In this document: one piece after another, positions 34,532-43,779 of the stretch | Layout of the letters: each line of letters begins with the position of its first letter | How positions within the stretch are numbered: the first letter of the stretch is position 1 | Source of the DNA: Nitrospirota bacterium | GTDB lineage: Bacteria > Nitrospirota > Thermodesulfovibrionia > Thermodesulfovibrionales > JdFR-88 | Assembly (NCBI GenBank): GCA_014874185.1 | Contig: JACWAF010000041.1 | Location: forward strand, 47,585 to 111,584 | Reading direction: 5' to 3' | DNA length: 64,000 bases | Made by a program: the position numbers and the translations under genes | The notes under the pieces: generated by a model | Databases searched by the model: none | What the model saw: the letters and a program-made list of their open reading frames with translations, nothing else | What the model was told of the DNA's origin: nothing

Positions 34532-35588
34532 CGGAGATCTCCCTCATCTCTTTCCTCTCTCTATGGGAAAGGCTGTGGTAAGTATAGGTGAACATCTCCT
34601 CCAGATCGGGGGGCGGCATGGACTCGGCACCGGATACGGCTTCGTCTATCTTTTTCCCGGCCTCTTCGGCTATGCTTTTTTTGGATTCCTCATTTAAAAG
34701 GCCGTTCTTTTCCATGTAGCGCGCGAGGCGCAGTATGGGGTCTTTCTCTTTCCAGCTTTCCACCTCTTCCGCTATCCGGTAGCGCGTGGAATCGTCCGCC
34801 GTGGTATGGTGGCCCATCCTGTATGTATAGCATTCTATCAGCGTAGGCCCACCGCCCTCCTTGGCCTTTTCCAATGCGTCTTTGGTGGCCTTGTATACCG
34901 CGAATACGTCGTTGCCATCCACCTGTATACCCGCAAACCCGTATGCCAGGGCCTTCTGGGCGATGGTGCGCGAGGCGGTCTGCCTCTCGCGCGGCAGTGA
35001 GATGGCCCACTGGTTGTTCTGGCAGATGAAGACGACCGGGGCATTATAGACCCCGGCGAAATTAAGCCCCTCGTGGAAGTCCCCCTTCGATGTGGCCCCG
35101 TCCCCGAAGTATGCGGCCGCGGCCGTTTTCTCTTTTTTTATCTTTGCCGCCATGGCCGCCCCGGTTGCGTGCAGTATATGCGTGCTGACCGGGATCGAGA
35201 TGGGAAGTATGTTCAATCCGTCCGGGACGCGCATCCCCCTCTCGTCCCCTGACCAGAACTGATAAAGCCTGTCCAGCGGATACCCCCTGGAGATGAAGAC
35301 CGCCGATTCGCGGTAGGAAGGGAATATCCAGTCTGATGGGTCGAAGGCAAGGGCGCTGCCCACCTGCGAGGCCTCCTGCCCCCTGAAGGAGGCGTAAGTC
35401 CCCAGCCTGCCCTCTCCTTGAAGGCTGAGCGCCCGCTCATCGAATATCCTTGATAAAACGAGGAGGCCGTACATCTTTTTTATCTCATCTGGGGAGAAGG
35501 AGGGCATGAGTGAACTGTCGGCCTCGCCTTTTTCATTCAGTATCCGGAGCCGTTCCACTTCGAACGATTCGATGACCTGTTCGGGCAC
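34518..35588 (-). CDS. 2-oxoacid dehydrogenase E1 component, alpha subunit
   Basis: 356 residues. The thiamine-diphosphate motif is YFGDGATSKGDFHEGLNFAGVYNAPVVFICQNN (GDG...NN), and the phosphorylation-loop-like YRMGHHTTADD is present. The close similarity to pyruvate/branched-chain E1-alpha (PdhA) includes FRGQEASQVGSALA. It is first in the E1a-E1b-E2-AcdA-AcdB operon, which would couple oxidative decarboxylation to ATP synthesis. Confidence 0.94.
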   Translation of the reverse strand: MPEQVIESFEVERLRILNEKGEADSSLMPSFSPDEIKKMYGLLVLSRIFDERALSLQGEGRLGTYASFRGQEASQVGSALAFDPSDWIFPSYRESAVFISRGYPLDRLYQFWSGDERGMRVPDGLNILPISIPVSTHILHATGAAMAAKIKKEKTAAAAYFGDGATSKGDFHEGLNFAGVYNAPVVFICQNNQWAISLPRERQTASRTIAQKALAYGFAGIQVDGNDVFAVYKATKDALEKAKEGGGPTLIECYTYRMGHHTTADDSTRYRIAEEVESWKEKDPILRLARYMEKNGLLNEESKKSIAEEAGKKIDEAVSGAESMPPPDLEEMFTYTYHSLSHRERKEMREISDGPG

Positions 35589-35742
35589 GGTGTGCTCCTT
35601 TTATTTTTCTAACCGGAGTGTATAGGAAAGGGTGGTGGGTGTCAAGGAAACGGGCCCCTACGATTTGCTTGACAACTTACCTCGAACTATATAGCATGTT
35701 CATTAACAAGAATTTAAATTCCATTAAAAAAAGGAGGTTTTT

Positions 35743-36216
35743 ATGAGAAAAACTGTTTTTGTCATCATGGCTTTTTCATTGATCCTTTCGTTTTCCGCCA
35801 TACCGGTGATGGCCGAGACCGTGAAGGATAACGTAGGGTGCGGCATCGGCACGATGATATTCCAGGACAGCAGGCCCAGCGTCCTCGCTCACATTCTTGC
35901 CGCAACCACAAACGGCATTCTGGGGAACCAGACCTTCGGCATCTCCTCCGGCACGCTGGGCTGCAAGCAGCCCCCCAGGTGGGTATCCAACGAACTCAAC
36001 ACCTTTGTTGCCGCCAACATGGACAGCCTGGCCAAGGACATAGCCAATGGAAAAGGCGAGTCCCTTGACACACTGGCCGAGCTCATGAAGGTGCCGGCCG
36101 AGAAGAGGGCCGACTTCAACCTGAAGCTCCATTCCAACTTCGAGAGGATATTCCCGTCCAGCACCGTCCAGAGCGCGGATGTCCTCAATAATATCTACGA
36201 AGTCATACACAGCTGA
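35743..36216 (+). CDS. Periplasmic DUF3015 family protein
   Basis: 157 residues with a signal peptide (MRKTVFVIMAFSLILSFSAIPVMA). The mature part has NVGCGIGTMIFQD, AATTNGILGNQTFGISSGTLGC and FVAANMDSLAKDIANGKGE, the DUF3015 pattern. Two cysteines may form a disulfide. A possible promoter (TTGACA at 35669) lies upstream, and AAAGGAGG precedes the ATG. A perfect terminator follows the stop codon. Confidence 0.85.
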   Translation: MRKTVFVIMAFSLILSFSAIPVMAETVKDNVGCGIGTMIFQDSRPSVLAHILAATTNGILGNQTFGISSGTLGCKQPPRWVSNELNTFVAANMDSLAKDIANGKGESLDTLAELMKVPAEKRADFNLKLHSNFERIFPSSTVQSADVLNNIYEVIHS

Positions 36217-38137
36217 TTCATTGCCCTTGTTCAAACGGAAAGGGATACGGACAACCGTATCCCTTTCCGTTTTGCTTTTGCTGATATTGCTGCCCGCCTT
36301 CGCTTCCGCACGGGACAACGGCTATATGCGGCAGCTTATTGCCAGGGCCAGGGAGAAAGGACTTGACAGGAGCAGATACTGGGACGTGCTGCTCCATTAC
36401 AAAAAGACCACCTCCGGCGTAAAAAGCTATGTGGACGACCCCAGGTTCTTCCTCTCTCCCGAGGGCAAAACCAATCCCCGTGCCGAGCTTGAGGCCACTA
36501 TAAAGGCCTTTTTCAGCACGAAAGAAAAGGGAGACAACCATCCCCGGTGCCGTTTTATCGGAAGGTATTACTGGCTTAAGGACAAGTTGAAGATTGACGA
36601 ATCGCGCCTCCCCCGCGTCAAATGCGCCAAGTTCGAGAAGGTAATGAAAAAGCTCCGGCATCCCCATGCCGTGCTGGTCTTTCCGGCATCCAACATGAAC
36701 AACCCCGCCTCGATGTTCGGGCATACCCTCCTGCGGGTAGACAGAAAAGGGCAGAGCAAGCTTCTTTCCTATGCCGTCACCTATTCCGCAACCAATACGG
36801 ACCCCAACGGGTTCCTCTTCGCCGTGAAAGGCATCTTCGGGTTTTACAAAGGGTATTTCTCCATCCTGCCCTATTACGATAAAGTGAAAGAATACAACGA
36901 CATGGACCAGCGGGACATCTGGGAATACGGCCTGAACCTCTCGGAGGCGGAGGTCCGGCGGATGGTTCGCCACATATGGGAGCTTCAGGACATATATTCC
37001 TGGTACTACTTCTTCAACGAGAACTGCTCCTACGAGCTTCTTTTCCTCCTGGAGGCGGCCAGGCCCTCGCTGCACCTGACAGGGGCCTTCGGGCCTTCAG
37101 TTATCCCCGTGGACACGATAAAGCTGGCAAGAAAGCTTGGCATAGCGTCCAGTCCTGAATACCGGCCTTCCCAGGTCACGGTCATAAAAACCGAGGTCTC
37201 GGATCTCGGCCCGGATAAAAGGCCCCTCTGGCTTGCAAAACGGATTGCCATGGGCAGCGTTGAGCCGGAGACCGTGCTCTCCGAACCCATGCCGGAGAAG
37301 GAGAAGGCAAAGGTGCTGGGGCTTGCTGCCGATCTGATCCAGTACAGGTATGTAAAAAGGAAAATAACGAAAAAGAAATACATGCAGGCCTTTCTTGACA
37401 CCCTGGATGCGCGCGGGCAGCTGGGGATCACAAATACCGAACCGCCTGTGGAACCACCCGCGGCCCCGGAGAAGGGGCACGGCTCCAAAAGGCTGGCCCC
37501 CGGATTTGGAGTGCGCGGCGGGAAGCTGTTTGCAGAGATAAAGTTCAGGCCCGCCTATCACGACCTCCTGGATCCGGATGAGGGCTATACCGAGGGCTCG
37601 CAGATAGACTTCATGAGCGGCTCGTTAAGGTACTACTTCGAAGGGCATAAACTGAAGCTGGAAAGGCTCGACCTGGTCAATATAAAATCCGTTTCCCCGC
37701 GCGACAGCCTCTTCAAGCCCATCTCATGGATGGCTGACGTGGGCCTGGGGCGGAAGCTCTTCCCCTCGGGCCGGAAGGAGCTTGTATTTTTCATCACCCC
37801 CGGGGCGGGTTACGCAAGGAGCGAGGGACTGCCCGGCACGTTCTATTTCTTCCTGGAACCCGATTTCAATCTGAGCCCAAATTTCCAGTCGGGTTATGCC
37901 CTGGGCGGCGGGGCCGAAGCGGGGTTTCTGACCAAACTGAGCAGGGACTGGAAGGCTGACCTGGACCTGAGGGCCATGGACTACCTTGCGGGCGACAGCC
38001 ATTCCGAATTCCGGGTGAAGCTTGCGCAGACTTACAGGCTGACCAGGAACAACGCGCTTGCCCTAACCGTGGACCGCGTGCGGTCGTTCAGCCGCTACCA
38101 GTCCGAGGCCGTCCTTAACTGGAATTTCTACTTCTAG
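36179..38137 (+). CDS. DUF4105 (Lnb N-terminal periplasmic domain) protein
   Basis: Up to 652 residues; the ATG at 36179 overlaps the DUF3015 gene, and TTG at 36221 is an alternative start giving a signal peptide (FKRKGIRTTVSLSVLLL to FASA). The DUF4105 part has CRFIGRYYWL, FPASNMNNPASMFGHTLLRVD, YAVTYSATNTDPNGFLFAVKGIFG and YYFFNENCSYELLFLLEAARP, including the conserved Asn-Glu-Asn-Cys. The C-terminal 230 residues look like outer-membrane beta strands. Its start codes over the DUF3015 terminator hairpin. Confidence 0.82.
   Translation: MSSIISTKSYTADSLPLFKRKGIRTTVSLSVLLLLILLPAFASARDNGYMRQLIARAREKGLDRSRYWDVLLHYKKTTSGVKSYVDDPRFFLSPEGKTNPRAELEATIKAFFSTKEKGDNHPRCRFIGRYYWLKDKLKIDESRLPRVKCAKFEKVMKKLRHPHAVLVFPASNMNNPASMFGHTLLRVDRKGQSKLLSYAVTYSATNTDPNGFLFAVKGIFGFYKGYFSILPYYDKVKEYNDMDQRDIWEYGLNLSEAEVRRMVRHIWELQDIYSWYYFFNENCSYELLFLLEAARPSLHLTGAFGPSVIPVDTIKLARKLGIASSPEYRPSQVTVIKTEVSDLGPDKRPLWLAKRIAMGSVEPETVLSEPMPEKEKAKVLGLAADLIQYRYVKRKITKKKYMQAFLDTLDARGQLGITNTEPPVEPPAAPEKGHGSKRLAPGFGVRGGKLFAEIKFRPAYHDLLDPDEGYTEGSQIDFMSGSLRYYFEGHKLKLERLDLVNIKSVSPRDSLFKPISWMADVGLGRKLFPSGRKELVFFITPGAGYARSEGLPGTFYFFLEPDFNLSPNFQSGYALGGGAEAGFLTKLSRDWKADLDLRAMDYLAGDSHSEFRVKLAQTYRLTRNNALALTVDRVRSFSRYQSEAVLNWNFYF
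36234..36275 (+). terminator. Perfect 17-bp terminator hairpin inside the signal-peptide coding region of the next gene
   Basis: AACGGAAAGGGATACGG (36234-36250) pairs exactly with CCGTATCCCTTTCCGTT (36255-36271) over ACAA and is followed by TTGCTTTTG. It stands 17 bases after the DUF3015 stop but within the frame of the DUF4105 protein. Confidence 0.8.
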
Positions 38138-38252
38138 CCCCGGGCAGAGTCCCGAAAAGCTCTTCCAGCAGCCTGCTAAACCCATTGCAAGCTATTCCCT
38201 TCCTGAAACAAAATCTGGCATAATATACTGCGTGGTTTTTTAGGGGGAGGAA

Positions 38253-38705
38253 ATGAAAAAAGCTCTCATTCTGGCGGGCGGGGGCTTCCTTGTCCTTATT
38301 GTTGCGGCGGGTATAGGCGCGGGCATCCGGTTCCTTAACAACAGCGCCCTGGACAGGGAAAGCAAGGCCTTTGCGGATTCGGCAATCCCGGCCATAGTCT
38401 CCGAATGGAATATCCGCGAACTGATGGCCCGGAGCAGCTCCGGGTTCAGGGAAAAACTCCGGAAAAAGGAGTTCAGCAACAGGTTCGCCCTTTTTGCCAG
38501 GATTGGGAAAATGAAGCGCTACAGCCCGTCCGTCGGAGACACGAACTTCAATTTTTCGTTCTCCAGCGGCGCCGAGATCACTGCCGATTACTCGGCGATT
38601 GCCAGTTTCGAGAACGGGACCGCACAGGTGGAAGTCTCTCTCGTGAAGCGCGGGAAAAAGTGGCTGATCTCGGATTTCCGCGTAAACTCCGGGGCTTTTC
38701 GCTGA
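38253..38705 (+). CDS. Membrane-anchored protein of unknown function
   Basis: 150 residues with one N-terminal membrane anchor or signal (residues 4-27) and a periplasmic part of alternating strands ending VEVSLVKRGKKWLISDFRVNS. The end resembles NTF2/Tim44-like or DUF4864-type folds, but I do not assign a family. Shine-Dalgarno GGGGGAGG precedes the ATG. Confidence 0.65.
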   Translation: MKKALILAGGGFLVLIVAAGIGAGIRFLNNSALDRESKAFADSAIPAIVSEWNIRELMARSSSGFREKLRKKEFSNRFALFARIGKMKRYSPSVGDTNFNFSFSSGAEITADYSAIASFENGTAQVEVSLVKRGKKWLISDFRVNSGAFR

Positions 38706-38871
38706 TAATCCCGGCTTTTCCCCAAGATTATAAATTTTCTTTATTGCCGGATAATTATTACGCTATTGATTCATAAGCGTTTATTTTTTTATTATGAGAG
38801 ATAAACTTTTTTCCGGCCCTCTGGGATGAAGGGCGGTGAAGAAAGCTGTTCAAATTAAGGGAGGAAATGGA

Positions 38872-39984
38872 ATGGACGTTTTGCCGGGTAATATTATTAT
38901 CCTCGCGTCGGCGCTCTTGGTAGGCCTTGCCTTCGGTTTTGTTCTCCAGAGGGGGCGGTTCTGCATGAACACGGCTTTCAGGGATATCATCTTCATAAAC
39001 GACATGACCCTGTTCAGGACCTATTTCCTGGCCCTCATAATCGCGATTGTCGGGGCCAACCTGCTTGAGGACTTTCACCTGCTTGGGGCCTGGACTGACC
39101 CGGACACCGGACAGGTGGTCTTTAACACCCTCAGGAGGCAGGATTTCGCCCCCATAGCCAACATCGTTGGCGGGTACCTTTTCGGACTGGGGATAGTTCT
39201 TGCCGGGGGCTGCGGGAGCGGCATCCTCTACAGAGTAGGCGAGGGTCTGGTTGCGGCCGTGGTAGCGGTGCTTGGGTTCGGAATGGGAATTCTGACCACC
39301 ACTCATGGGGTCCTCAGGCCGGTCTACAAGCTCCTCAGGAGTTATACGGTCACGATAAACGGAAACAACGGCCCGGCACTCTGGGACCTCTTTGGCGGCA
39401 CTACGCTCATGGCCAAATGGATTACCATCGCGGTTGTGGTAACCATTCTGGCTATTGTCGTCCTGAAAGGCAAGCCATTCCAAAAAACCAGTCCGGCCAA
39501 AGGCTTCAAATGGACTTTGACCGGTCTCCTGGTTGGAGCTGTAGCCGTCATTGCCTGGTGGGCTTCCGGCGTATACGGCGGCAGCCCAAGGGGACTTTCC
39601 TTTACCGGGCCGACGGGTGAGCTCTTCGAGGCCGTTATTTCCGGCAACAGCAAGGCGGGGGACCAGATGTTCAATCTGTGGGGCGTGGCTACGGTCTCCT
39701 GGAGCGCGCTTTATATCATCACCGTTCCGGTAGGCGCATATCTGAGCGCGGCGGCCCTCGGCGAATTCAAGCTCAAGGCCCCGGCAGCCGCGGAATTGAT
39801 GACCGTCTTTTTTGGAAGCCTTCTGATGGGCTTCGGGGCCTCGGTGGCGGGCGGCTGCAATATTGGCCACGGCCTTACGGGCGTCTCCACGCTGGCCATA
39901 TCCAGTATCGTCGCTACCGTCTTCATACTCCTTGGGAACTGGACGATGGTCTATTTCAAGTTCATCAGGCCCATGCAGGATTGA
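38872..39984 (+). CDS. yedE: YedE/YeeE-type membrane transporter (sulfur/selenium)
   Basis: 370 residues from ATG 38872 (Shine-Dalgarno AGGGAGG). About ten helices; the repeated YeeE/YedE motifs are FGFVLQRGRFCMNTAFRD, LAGGCGSGILYRVGEG and AGGCNIGHGLTGVS, with the conserved Cys residues through which thiosulfate passes in YeeE. YedE homologues co-occur with YedF in selenium-using genomes and are proposed selenium transporters; yedF here lies 30 kb away. A sulfur-compound substrate remains possible. A strong terminator follows. Confidence 0.85.
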   Translation: MDVLPGNIIILASALLVGLAFGFVLQRGRFCMNTAFRDIIFINDMTLFRTYFLALIIAIVGANLLEDFHLLGAWTDPDTGQVVFNTLRRQDFAPIANIVGGYLFGLGIVLAGGCGSGILYRVGEGLVAAVVAVLGFGMGILTTTHGVLRPVYKLLRSYTVTINGNNGPALWDLFGGTTLMAKWITIAVVVTILAIVVLKGKPFQKTSPAKGFKWTLTGLLVGAVAVIAWWASGVYGGSPRGLSFTGPTGELFEAVISGNSKAGDQMFNLWGVATVSWSALYIITVPVGAYLSAAALGEFKLKAPAAAELMTVFFGSLLMGFGASVAGGCNIGHGLTGVSTLAISSIVATVFILLGNWTMVYFKFIRPMQD

Positions 39985-40027
39985 TTTTTTTACGGCTCCA
40001 AAAAATCAGCTAAAACCCGGAAGATTC

Positions 40028-40057
40028 GAAGGGGGCCTGAAAGGCCCCCTTCTTTTT
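40028..40057 (+). terminator. Intrinsic terminator after yedE
   Basis: GAAGGGGGCC pairs with GGCCCCCTTC over TGAAA, followed by TTTTT. Confidence 0.88.
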
Positions 40058-40199
40058 CGCCTTGATCAGGCGGCCCGCTAAATTCCAGCCATTTTCGAAA
40101 AGCCCTTAAAGCCCTTTTTGAAATTACCCGCCCTTTTAAACTAAAATAGCGAAGGATAAGAGTTCAGAGCCGGGCAGCTGGCCATAAAAGGGAGGTTGA

Positions 40200-40610
40200 A
40201 TGAGACCGCTTAAGATTCTTCTTTCGGCATTGCTTTTAATCGGGGTATTCTTCGCTCTGGTATACGCTGACATCCCTCCCGGCGCAAGGTGCGCTGAGTG
40301 CGGCATGAAAATAGACCCGAAATCGCCTTTTTCGTGCTACGCCACCCGGAAAGACGGCGGGCCCCTCTATTTCGGCGACATAGGGGACATGCTCTTCTAT
40401 CTGAAAAAGAAAAAGCCTGACATTACGGAGGTCTTCGTAAAAGACTACAAGTCGCATGCCTGGATTGACGGGAAAAAGGCTTATTATGTAAGCTCCAGGA
40501 AGTTCGATACCCCGATGAGATGGGGGATAGCGGCATTCAGGGACATGAACGATGCCAGGGCATACGGGAATCCGGTAGGCTTCGACAAGGCGTTTGAGCT
40601 TTTGAAATGA
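40200..40610 (+). CDS. NosL-like copper-binding protein
   Basis: 136 residues with an N-terminal membrane/signal segment, then GARCAECGMKIDPKSPF, the CxxCGM motif of NosL-type Cu(I)-binding domains, FGDIGDMLFYL and the late SRKFDTPMRWGIAAF. It is probably anchored in the periplasm, though no lipobox Cys is obvious. NosL proteins deliver or store copper, but no nos genes are present. Coupled (ATGA overlap) with the DUF4418 gene. Confidence 0.8.
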   Translation: MRPLKILLSALLLIGVFFALVYADIPPGARCAECGMKIDPKSPFSCYATRKDGGPLYFGDIGDMLFYLKKKKPDITEVFVKDYKSHAWIDGKKAYYVSSRKFDTPMRWGIAAFRDMNDARAYGNPVGFDKAFELLK

Positions 40611-41005
40611 AGAACAGGGGTTTCGGCGCGGCGTTTTTCTTTCTGGGGCTGCTTGTCCTCCTTGCGCCAAGATACATCCTGCCCGTCTGCGAGTACTCGA
40701 TCCCCGGCCATGGGGTTTCCACGTGCAGCTACATGGGAAGGGCCGAGTGGATTATCGGGTTTATCGCAATGGGGCTCGCGATAGGGGTTTTCTTCTCTAA
40801 AAGCGCCGATGCGCTGAGGTGGCTGTCTTTCGGGTTCGTATTCGTCTCCGCCGCGGTGCTTGGCGCGCCCGCCGTAATAGGCTACTGCGCAAGCCCAAGG
40901 ATGCCCTGTCATTATGGCACGGTGCCCCTCTTAAGACTTTTAGGGGGGATAATGCTCCTGGCCTCCATGGCCGGCCTCTTTGCGGCAAGAGAAAAGAAGA
41001 AATAA
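40607..41005 (+). CDS. DUF4418-like membrane protein
   Basis: 132 residues with four helices and cysteines in LPVCEY, STCSYM, GYCAS and PCHYGT, as in DUF4418 proteins. The PCHYGTxPLLRLLGG end is distinctive. It is translationally coupled to the NosL-like gene and may help copper handling in the membrane (inference). Confidence 0.72.
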   Translation: MKNRGFGAAFFFLGLLVLLAPRYILPVCEYSIPGHGVSTCSYMGRAEWIIGFIAMGLAIGVFFSKSADALRWLSFGFVFVSAAVLGAPAVIGYCASPRMPCHYGTVPLLRLLGGIMLLASMAGLFAAREKKK

Positions 41006-41158
41006 GTTTTCATCCCTTCCTTTTGGCTGAGTATCTGTTTGGCCTTCCGGCCCTATCCACCCGGCGTTGAAAAAATATCTGCTCTTGTTGACATTGGCAC
41101 TCCGTTTGATAGCTTATAGAGGGATTCAAACGCAATCATTTTGAGACAAGGAGAGCGG

Positions 41159-42370
41159 ATGGCTGAAAAGGTCTACACGTATGTAATCGTTGGCGGCGGG
41201 CTTGCCGGGGCCTCGGCGGTGGAGGGGATACGTGAGCGCGATAAGACCGGCTCCATCCTTCTGGCAGGCAGCGAAAGACACCTGCCGTATGACCGCCCTC
41301 CCCTTACAAAAAAACTGTGGTTCGGCCAGAAGAAGGTGGAAGACATTTTCATCCACGGCGGGGATTTCTACGGGAAGAACGCGGTCGATCTGGCCCTTGA
41401 AGAAAAGATAACCTCTCTTGACGCCTCGAAAAAAACCGTTGCGGACGAAAAGGGCAATACATACCGGTTCGAAAAGCTGCTCATCGCGACCGGGGGCGTC
41501 CCCCGGAAGCTTCCGATACCCGGCGCGGACCTTGACGGCATCCGCTACTACCGTTATCTTGACGACTATCTCCGCACAAGAGAAAAGGCGAAAGAAGGCA
41601 GTTCCGCCGTGGTGATAGGGGGCGGTTTCATAGGCTCGGAGATAGCGGCCGCCCTCGCCATCAACAAGGTCCATGTCACGATGGTCTATCCGGAGCCTTA
41701 TATATGCAGCCGCGTTTTTCCCGAAGGCCTGGGCAGGGCGATGCAGTCCCGCTTCATGGAGCGCGGGGTAGAAATCGTGAGGGACGTCCCGGCCTCCTTC
41801 TCCCAAAAAGGGGACCTCTTCATGACGAAGACGAAACAGGGCGGAGAGCTTGAATCGGAGATGGTGATCGTGGGCATAGGCATCGCGCCCTCGATGGAGC
41901 TTGCGCGGGGTGCGGGGCTTGAGACCGGAGACGGGATCATCGTGAACGAGTACCTTCAGACCTCGAACCCTGAGATATATGCCGCGGGGGACAACGCGTT
42001 CTTCCCATATCAGGCGCTTGGGCGTCCGATGCGGGTGGAGCACTGGGACAACGCCCTGAACCAGGGCAGATGGGCCGGACGCAATATGGGGGCGGGGGCC
42101 GGCGCGCTGGAGCCCTATGCCTATATGCCGTATTTCTTCTCGGACCTCTTCGAGTTTGGATACGAGGCAGTGGGCGATGTTGATTCCCGGCTGGAGACCT
42201 TTGCCGATTGGCGGAAGGAGAACGACACGGGCGTGGTCTATTACCTGGAGGGCGGCAAGGTGCGCGGGGCGATGATGTGCAACGTGTGGGGAAAGGTGGA
42301 TGCCGCACGGGAACTGATAAAAAAAGGCGGGCCCATGCCGGCTGAAGACCTGAGAGCTGTTTTCAGATGA
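41159..42370 (+). CDS. FAD-dependent NAD(P)H oxidoreductase (rubredoxin/ferredoxin reductase type)
   Basis: 403 residues from ATG 41159 (Shine-Dalgarno AAGGAG). FAD motif VIVGGGLAGASAVEGIRE, NAD(P) motif AVVIGGGFIGSEIAAAL, and PEIYAAGDNAFFP. No CxxC redox disulfide is visible, so it resembles ferredoxin/rubredoxin reductases or AIF-like proteins rather than glutathione reductase. It heads the run of pterin genes, but a role there is unproven. Confidence 0.85.
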   Translation: MAEKVYTYVIVGGGLAGASAVEGIRERDKTGSILLAGSERHLPYDRPPLTKKLWFGQKKVEDIFIHGGDFYGKNAVDLALEEKITSLDASKKTVADEKGNTYRFEKLLIATGGVPRKLPIPGADLDGIRYYRYLDDYLRTREKAKEGSSAVVIGGGFIGSEIAAALAINKVHVTMVYPEPYICSRVFPEGLGRAMQSRFMERGVEIVRDVPASFSQKGDLFMTKTKQGGELESEMVIVGIGIAPSMELARGAGLETGDGIIVNEYLQTSNPEIYAAGDNAFFPYQALGRPMRVEHWDNALNQGRWAGRNMGAGAGALEPYAYMPYFFSDLFEFGYEAVGDVDSRLETFADWRKENDTGVVYYLEGGKVRGAMMCNVWGKVDAARELIKKGGPMPAEDLRAVFR

Positions 42371-42383
42371 CCGGAGGACAGAC

Positions 42384-42680
42384 ATGAAGACAAGGACAGA
42401 GTTTATGGCCCTTTCGGAGGCCGAGGCGCGGGAGATCTTCCGCAAGACGCCCGGATGGTCCATGGAAGGCAAACAGATAAAAAGGGAATTCCAGTTCAGG
42501 AACTTCCGCGAGGCGATGGATTTTGTGAACGAGGTGGCGCGCCTTGCCGAAGAGCAGGACCATCACCCCGATATCTTCATCTCCTACGACAAGGTCTCGC
42601 TCACCCTCTCTACTCACAAGGTGGGCGGGCTTACAAGGGAGGACTTCACCCTGGCCCAGAAGATAAACGGCATTTTGTAA
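42384..42680 (+). CDS. phhB: Pterin-4a-carbinolamine dehydratase
   Basis: 98 residues. The family motif EQDHHPDIFISYDKVSLTLSTHKVGGLT carries the paired His residues. PCD recycles 4a-hydroxy-tetrahydropterin; in bacteria it may also serve in folate or molybdopterin-related functions. It lies seven bases from the downstream SDR gene. Start choice follows the adjacent GGAGGACAG. Confidence 0.93.
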   Translation: MKTRTEFMALSEAEAREIFRKTPGWSMEGKQIKREFQFRNFREAMDFVNEVARLAEEQDHHPDIFISYDKVSLTLSTHKVGGLTREDFTLAQKINGIL

Positions 42681-42686
42681 CCGGGG

Positions 42687-43439
42687 ATGAAAACCCTCGC
42701 CGGGATGACGGCCCTCGTCACGGGGGCCGGAAAGAGGATCGGGCGGGCCATGGCCCGGGCCCTGGCCCGGGAGGGCGTGAACATCATAATCCATTACAAC
42801 ACCTCGGAGGAGGAGGCCCGGGGGGCCGCTTCTGAACTGGAAGGGCTTGGGGTGAAGACCTGGACGGTGAAGGCCGATTTCGGAAACCCCGCGGAATACG
42901 TGGACCTGATTGAGAGGTGCCGCAAGCTCGCGGGAGGGTTTGATGTCCTGGTAAACAGCGCCTCCGTCTTCCCCAGGAGCACGATAAACACCATAGAATA
43001 CGGGGGATTCCTGGAGTGCATGCAGGTGAACGCCTGGGTCCCTTTTGTGCTTGGGCGAGAGTTCGCGAAGCACTCCGGGAAGGGGAGCATCGTCAACCTG
43101 ATAGACTCACGCATAAGCGGGTTCGACTTTACCCATGTGGGCTATCTCTGGAGCAAGCACATCCTTTATGAAATGACCAGGCTCATGGCGGTGGAGTTCG
43201 CCCCCGGCGTGACCGTAAACGGCATAAACCCCGGCCTCATCCTCCCCCCTCCGGGCCGCTCGACAGGTTATCTGGAAAAGATGAAAAATACGGTCCCGAT
43301 GAAGAGGCACGGGGACCCGGAGGAGATAGCGGACGCCGTGGTCTTCCTGGCGAGAAACGATTTCATCACAGGAGAGGTGATATGCATTGACGGCGGCAGG
43401 CACCTGTGGGAGTACGTGAGTGGACCGCATCCTGATTGA
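42687..43439 (+). CDS. SDR family reductase, FolM-like (pteridine reductase type)
   Basis: 250 residues: TGAGKRIGRAMARAL nucleotide motif followed by HYNTSEEEA, then VLVNSASVFP (NSAS variant of NNAG seen in pteridine reductases), catalytic Tyr-Lys in YLWSK, and NGINPGLILPP. The TGxGxRIG plus HYxxS features are typical of PTR1/FolM. Placed between PCD and folB-folK, it may reduce dihydrofolate or dihydromonapterin. A FabG-type role cannot be excluded. Confidence 0.75.
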   Translation: MKTLAGMTALVTGAGKRIGRAMARALAREGVNIIIHYNTSEEEARGAASELEGLGVKTWTVKADFGNPAEYVDLIERCRKLAGGFDVLVNSASVFPRSTINTIEYGGFLECMQVNAWVPFVLGREFAKHSGKGSIVNLIDSRISGFDFTHVGYLWSKHILYEMTRLMAVEFAPGVTVNGINPGLILPPPGRSTGYLEKMKNTVPMKRHGDPEEIADAVVFLARNDFITGEVICIDGGRHLWEYVSGPHPD

Positions 43440-43779
43440 AGACCTGCGGGCGCGGTGCATCATAGGGGTGAACGAGGACGAGCGCCGCGAAAAACAGGAG
43501 GTGGCAATAAACCTGGCCATCCATACCGACCTGCGAAAGGCGGGGCGAAGCGACCGGCTTGATGACGCGGTCGACTACCGGGCTTTAAAAAAGAAAGTCT
43601 CGAAGATGGTCGAGGGCTCTGAATATTTTCTGATAGAGGCCCTGGCGGAGGCAATAGCCCGGCTCTGCCTGGAAGACCCGAAGATAGAGGAAGTGCGGGT
43701 AAGGGTGGACAAGCCCCTCGCCCTGCGATTTGCAAGGAGCGTGGCGGTTGAGATAACCAGAAGGCGAGGGGAGGCATGA
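43420..43779 (+). CDS. folB: Dihydroneopterin aldolase
   Basis: 119 residues from GTG 43420, overlapping the SDR gene by 20 bases. DRILIEDLRARCIIGVNEDERREKQ is the FolB N-terminus, followed by DDAVDYRALKKKV and FLIEALAEAIARLCL with the conserved Glu, and the late VRVDKPLALRFARSV. It cleaves dihydroneopterin to hydroxymethyl-dihydropterin in folate synthesis. Confidence 0.93.
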   Translation: MDRILIEDLRARCIIGVNEDERREKQEVAINLAIHTDLRKAGRSDRLDDAVDYRALKKKVSKMVEGSEYFLIEALAEAIARLCLEDPKIEEVRVRVDKPLALRFARSVAVEITRRRGEA

